A DNA stretch of 64,000 nt from Halomarina pelagica (lineage in GTDB: Archaea; Halobacteriota; Halobacteria; Halobacteriales; Haloarculaceae). Below are positions 61,026-64,000 of this stretch, piece by piece. The stretch spans positions 620,001 through 684,000 of the forward strand of contig NZ_CP100454.1 of assembly GCF_024228315.1 (NCBI RefSeq). Direction: 5' to 3'. Every line of letters starts with the position of its first letter. The first letter of the stretch is position 1. Both the position numbers and the translations under genes were made by a program. The notes under the pieces were generated by a model. It worked only from the letters and a program-made list of their open reading frames with translations. It was not told the origin of the DNA and searched no databases.

Positions 61026-62003
61026 ATGGTTCGGGTCGAGACCGGCGCGCGTCTCCACTTCGGGTTTCAGAACCTCTCGCTCGCCCACGAACGCCTCTAC
61101 GGCGGCGTGGGCGTGGCGCTCGACGAGCCGCGCGCGGTCGTCGAGGCCGAACCCGCCGCGACGCTCGACGCCGATCCGACCGTCGAGCGCGCCGCCCGAC
61201 GCGCCTGCGAGGCGCTCGACGTTCCCGGCGCGCGCGTCCGCCTCGTCGAGTCCCTCCCGCGGCACGTCGGACTCGGGAGCGGGACGCAGCACGCCCTGGC
61301 GACGCTCGCGGCCGTCGCCGACGCGCACGACCGCCCGGCCCGCGTCCGCGAGCGCGCGCCCGCCCTCGACCGCGGCGGGCGCAGCGGCGTCGGCGTCGCC
61401 ACCTTCGAGGCCGGCGGGTTCGTCGTCGACGCCGGCCACCCCGCAGAGCGGTTCACGACCGCCCCGCCGCGGCCGGGCGAGTGGGCCGTCCCCGCGGTCG
61501 CCGTCCGCCACGACGTGCCCGCCGACTGGCGATTCCTCCTCGTGATCCCGGAGGCCGAGAGCGGGAAGCACGGCGCGGACGAGGACGAGAGCATGCGGGC
61601 GGTCATCGAGCGCGCCGACGCGACCGTCGCCGACGAACTCGCGGCCGTCCTCACCCGACGACTCCTCCCGGCCATAGCGGAGGGCGACGTGGAGCGGTTC
61701 GGCGCGGCCGTCGCCGCCCTCGGTCGCCTCAACGGCGCGTGGTACGCCGACGAACAGGGGGGCGTGTACCGCCCGCCCGCCGGCGAGGTCGTCGCCGCCC
61801 TCCGCGGGTCGCCCGCCGTCTCCGGCGTCGGCCAGTCGTCCTGGGGGCCGACGATCTACGGCGTGACCGACGAGGACCGCGCCGGAACGGCGGCCGACGA
61901 CGCCCGCGCGGCCCTCGACGAACTGGGCGTCGGGGGCGACGTTCGCGTCGTCGCCGCGCGCAACGAGGGCGCGAGCGCGAGCGGTCCGCCCGCCGACGGG
62001 TGA
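61026..62003 (+). CDS. beta-ribofuranosylaminobenzene 5'-phosphate synthase family protein
   Basis: 325 aa, GHMP-kinase-like. Diagnostic parts: TGARLHFGFQNLSLAHERLY, LPRHVGLGSGTQHALATLAA (glycine-rich GHMP loop) and GRSGVGVATFEAGGFVVDAG, with VSGVGQSSWGPTIYGVTD near the end. In methanogens this enzyme joins p-hydroxybenzoate or p-aminobenzoate with PRPP in methanopterin synthesis. Haloarchaea lack methanogenesis but keep related proteins for pterin/folate-type coenzymes; the exact reaction here is inference. Confidence 0.88.
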   Translation: MVRVETGARLHFGFQNLSLAHERLYGGVGVALDEPRAVVEAEPAATLDADPTVERAARRACEALDVPGARVRLVESLPRHVGLGSGTQHALATLAAVADAHDRPARVRERAPALDRGGRSGVGVATFEAGGFVVDAGHPAERFTTAPPRPGEWAVPAVAVRHDVPADWRFLLVIPEAESGKHGADEDESMRAVIERADATVADELAAVLTRRLLPAIAEGDVERFGAAVAALGRLNGAWYADEQGGVYRPPAGEVVAALRGSPAVSGVGQSSWGPTIYGVTDEDRAGTAADDARAALDELGVGGDVRVVAARNEGASASGPPADG

Positions 62004-62047
62004 CTTACGACGGGTGACTTTTGCCCCTCGAGCGACTACGCGAGGGC

Positions 62048-62368
62048 ATGCAGTTCTGCGACGACTGCGGTTCGCTGATGCACGCCGACGGGGACGAGAT
62101 GGTCTGTTCGTCCTGCGGCGCGCGCGTCCCCAAGGACAGAGAGCGCGCCGCGCAGTTCGTCAGCACCGAGAAGCAGACGTTCGACGACGTGATCGAATCG
62201 TCCGAGGAGGCGGCAGACGAGGGCCTCCCGAGCACCGAGGCGACCTGCGAGGAGTGCGGCCACGACCGGGCGTGGTACACGATCAAGCAGACAGCCAGTG
62301 CCGACGAACCCCCGACGCGCTTCTTCAAGTGCCAGGAGTGCGGCCACCGCTGGAGAGGGTATAACTAG
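62048..62368 (+). CDS. tfs: transcription factor S (TFS)
   Basis: 106 aa with two zinc ribbons. N-terminal: QFCDDCGSLM and VCSSCGARVP. C-terminal: ATCEECGHDRAWYTIKQTAS with ADEPPTRFFKCQECGHRW, including the acidic Asp-Glu of the TFIIS hairpin that rescues stalled RNA polymerase. Start ATG at 62048. Its TAG shares the CTAG palindrome (62365-62368) with the convergent aminopeptidase. Confidence 0.95.
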   Translation: MQFCDDCGSLMHADGDEMVCSSCGARVPKDRERAAQFVSTEKQTFDDVIESSEEAADEGLPSTEATCEECGHDRAWYTIKQTASADEPPTRFFKCQECGHRWRGYN

Positions 62369-63459
62369 CCGTCGAACCCCTCCTCGAACCGGAACGTACC
62401 GTCCCGCTGGACGACCTCGCCGTCCACCTCGATGCGCGAGTCCTCGCTCACGTCCACGAGCATGTCGACGTGCGTCGCGCTCGCGTTGAACTCGCGACCG
62501 TCCGGGACGCACTCCTCCACGGCGTTCCCGAGCGCGAGGTGGACGGTGTCGCCCATCTTTTCGTCGAACAACAGGGTGCCGGTGAACCGATCGATCCCGC
62601 GGTTCGTCCCGATGCCGAGTTCGCCGAGCCGTCGCGCCCCCTCGTCGGTGTCGAGCACGCTCGTCAGCACGTCTTCGTTCCGACCCGCGGTGTGGTCCAC
62701 CACCTCACCTCCCTCGAAGACGAGGCGGGCGTCGCGCACCTCCCGGCCGTGCCGGCGCACCGGCAGGTCGAACGTCACCTCCCCCTCGACGCTGTCGGGG
62801 ACCGGCGCGGTGAACACCTCCCCGCCGGGGAGGTTGCGCGTCGCGTCGTCGCTACCGGCTCGCATCCCGTCGACGCTCATGGAGAGGTCGGTCCCCTCGC
62901 CGCTCACGACGCGCACCGCCGCCGCCGGGTCGAGGATCTCGACCAGTTGCTCCTGGAACTCGCGCTGGGCGGCCCAGTCGCGGTTCACCGCGTCGTAGAC
63001 GAAGTCCGTCCACGCGGCGGTGCTCATCTCGGCTCGCTGCGCGTCGGCGGGCGTCGGGTGCTGGGTGATCACCCAGCGCGTCGACTCGAGGCGCTCCTCG
63101 AGCACGGGGCGGTTGGCGCGAGCGGAGGCGGCCGCCTTCGCCGGGTCGACGTCGCTCGTCTCGGCGGCGTTCGTCGACCCGGCCACCATGATCACCACGT
63201 CCGTCTCCCGCATCGCCGCGAGGTCGTGTCCCTTCGTCCGGAAGTCGTCCACGTCCATCGCGCGGGCGTACGCGCGACCGGCTCGCCGATTACGCCACGA
63301 GAGGGTCGGCCGCGCGCCGCGTTCCCCGAGACGTTCGTAGAGCGCGACGACGAGATCGTCCGCCGTCGCGGGCGCGCTGATCAGCACGTCGTCGTCGGGG
63401 CCGACGTCGGTACAGTGATCGACGAGGATCTCCGCGTGCCTCCGCACTCGGTCGTCCAT
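62365..63459 (-). CDS. M29-family (AmpS-like) aminopeptidase
   Basis: 364 aa. The M29 pattern is present: GGEVFTAPVPDSVEGEVTF, LGELGIGTNRGIDRFTGTLL, FDEKMGDTVHLALGNA and THVDMLVD supply metal ligands (Glu, His, Asp). These enzymes cleave N-terminal residues from peptides with two divalent metals. Start at 63457-63459 (MDDRVRRHAEILVDHC) fits the family; a long upstream frame is not supported. Confidence 0.92.
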   Translation of the reverse strand: MDDRVRRHAEILVDHCTDVGPDDDVLISAPATADDLVVALYERLGERGARPTLSWRNRRAGRAYARAMDVDDFRTKGHDLAAMRETDVVIMVAGSTNAAETSDVDPAKAAASARANRPVLEERLESTRWVITQHPTPADAQRAEMSTAAWTDFVYDAVNRDWAAQREFQEQLVEILDPAAAVRVVSGEGTDLSMSVDGMRAGSDDATRNLPGGEVFTAPVPDSVEGEVTFDLPVRRHGREVRDARLVFEGGEVVDHTAGRNEDVLTSVLDTDEGARRLGELGIGTNRGIDRFTGTLLFDEKMGDTVHLALGNAVEECVPDGREFNASATHVDMLVDVSEDSRIEVDGEVVQRDGTFRFEEGFDG

Positions 63460-63668
63460 GTTCGCCGAACCGACTCGCCACCGTCCCAAAGGACTCCGCC
63501 AAGCTCGGCGGAAGTGTAACTGAAGGTAGCGGTGCGTGACGGCACCGGAACGTACGCTCGACCAATATAGTACCCGTATCCGACCTTTTTTATGGTGAAT
63601 ATGCGTCGCGCAGGGATCGGGTACGTACACTATCGATACCGAGACAGTGCTCGCTGGTCCGGCGAGAT

Positions 63669-63677
63669 GATTAATAG
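63669..63677 (+). promoter_or_regulatory. TATA element of the DUF7344-like gene
   Basis: GATTAATAG lies 23-31 bp upstream of the ATG at 63700, the expected place for a leaderless transcript. Confidence 0.5.
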
Positions 63678-63699
63678 GCTGTAAACTCAGGTGGGAGGT

Positions 63700-64000
63700 A
63701 TGGGCGATGAATCAGAGCAGCCAGAGTCCGGGGGGGGCATGCAACGCGACGTCGACGACTACATTCGGACTGCGCAACCACCGCCAGTGGAGGTACTGGA
63801 CCTGCAGTTCGTCTACGAGGCGCTGGCGCATCCGCGACGACGGTACATCGTCTACTCCCTGCTTTCGAGCACGCGGTGGACGCTCACCGAGTTGGCGACG
63901 AAACTCGTCGCGTGGGAACGGGATATCCCCGCGGAGGACGTTGCCGACGTCGAGCGGGATGAGATGTACATCTCCCTCTATCACGCTCACATCCCGAAAC
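63700..64000 (+). CDS. DUF7344-like winged-helix protein (runs off right edge)
   Basis: The first 100 residues are visible. After a polar N-terminus the region LDLQFVYEALAHPRRRYIVY followed by WTLTELATKLVAWERDIPA forms a winged-helix start typical of the haloarchaeal DUF7344 group, with SLYHAHIPK further on. It is likely a DNA-binding regulator. The C-terminus is outside the window. Confidence 0.85.
   Translation, partial: MGDESEQPESGGGMQRDVDDYIRTAQPPPVEVLDLQFVYEALAHPRRRYIVYSLLSSTRWTLTELATKLVAWERDIPAEDVADVERDEMYISLYHAHIPK

Overview
The window is a very GC-rich chromosomal segment of a haloarchaeon (class Halobacteria). The evidence is the acidic proteins (long Asp/Glu tails, for example on uS3), the canonical archaeal S10/spc ribosomal gene order with the haloarchaeal forms of eL32 and uS3, RNase P protein 1 and transcription factor S, small zinc-finger proteins, several Trk-type K+ transport genes, APC-UspA fusion transporters, a PGF-CTERM surface protein, and TATA elements about 25-28 bp upstream of start codons (leaderless transcripts).

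Layout. 1-5.0 kb (minus strand): edge of an acyl-CoA synthetase, an overlapping three-gene solute symporter operon, a family-4-like uracil-DNA glycosylase and chorismate synthase. 5.1-12.2 kb: small regulators and membrane proteins, a thiamine-binding MTH1187 protein, an epoxide-hydrolase-like alpha/beta hydrolase, a YihY/BrkB protein, a sulfatase-like enzyme and a signal-peptide membrane protein. 12.3-12.75 kb: tRNA-Gly(GCC) followed by a tandem array of short structured units, each ending in a copy of the tRNA 3' end. 12.9-27.5 kb: the ribosomal protein operon, from a SPOUT RNA methyltransferase through uL3 to secY. 27.7-47.3 kb: an ion-transport and stress block (ClC channel, UspA proteins, an APC-UspA transporter, three TrkH, two TrkA, small membrane proteins, lipoprotein/secreted proteins). 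47.4-50.5 kb: adk, DUF106/Oxa1-type insertase, cmk and truB/cbf5, genes that commonly follow secY in archaea and are here separated from it by about 20 kb. 50.5-56.3 kb: MscS channel, tRNA-Pro(GGG) with one more structured unit, a decayed zinc-finger gene, a second APC-UspA transporter with a coupled 53-aa ORF, and an Lrp/AsnC-RCK_C regulator. 56.7-64 kb: membrane, zinc-finger and cell-surface proteins, a glycosyltransferase, a beta-RFAP synthase-family protein, TFS, an M29 aminopeptidase and the start of a DUF7344 protein.

Functional picture. The core is translation and protein export. The accessory block suits salt-in osmoadaptation: K+ uptake (TrkH with TrkA/RCK), Cl- movement (ClC), osmotic release (MscS) and amino-acid transport tied to UspA nucleotide sensing.

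The most unusual signal is a family of about 136-163 bp non-coding units downstream of two different tRNA genes. Each unit ends with a near-perfect copy of the 3' end of its own tRNA, carries an inverted complement of that tRNA's T-loop region, and contains one or two strong hairpins. Two units at different tRNAs share a nearly identical core. They look like gene-less cassettes inserted at tRNA 3' ends, or like processed structured RNAs. I could not run database searches, so family names rest on motif recognition.
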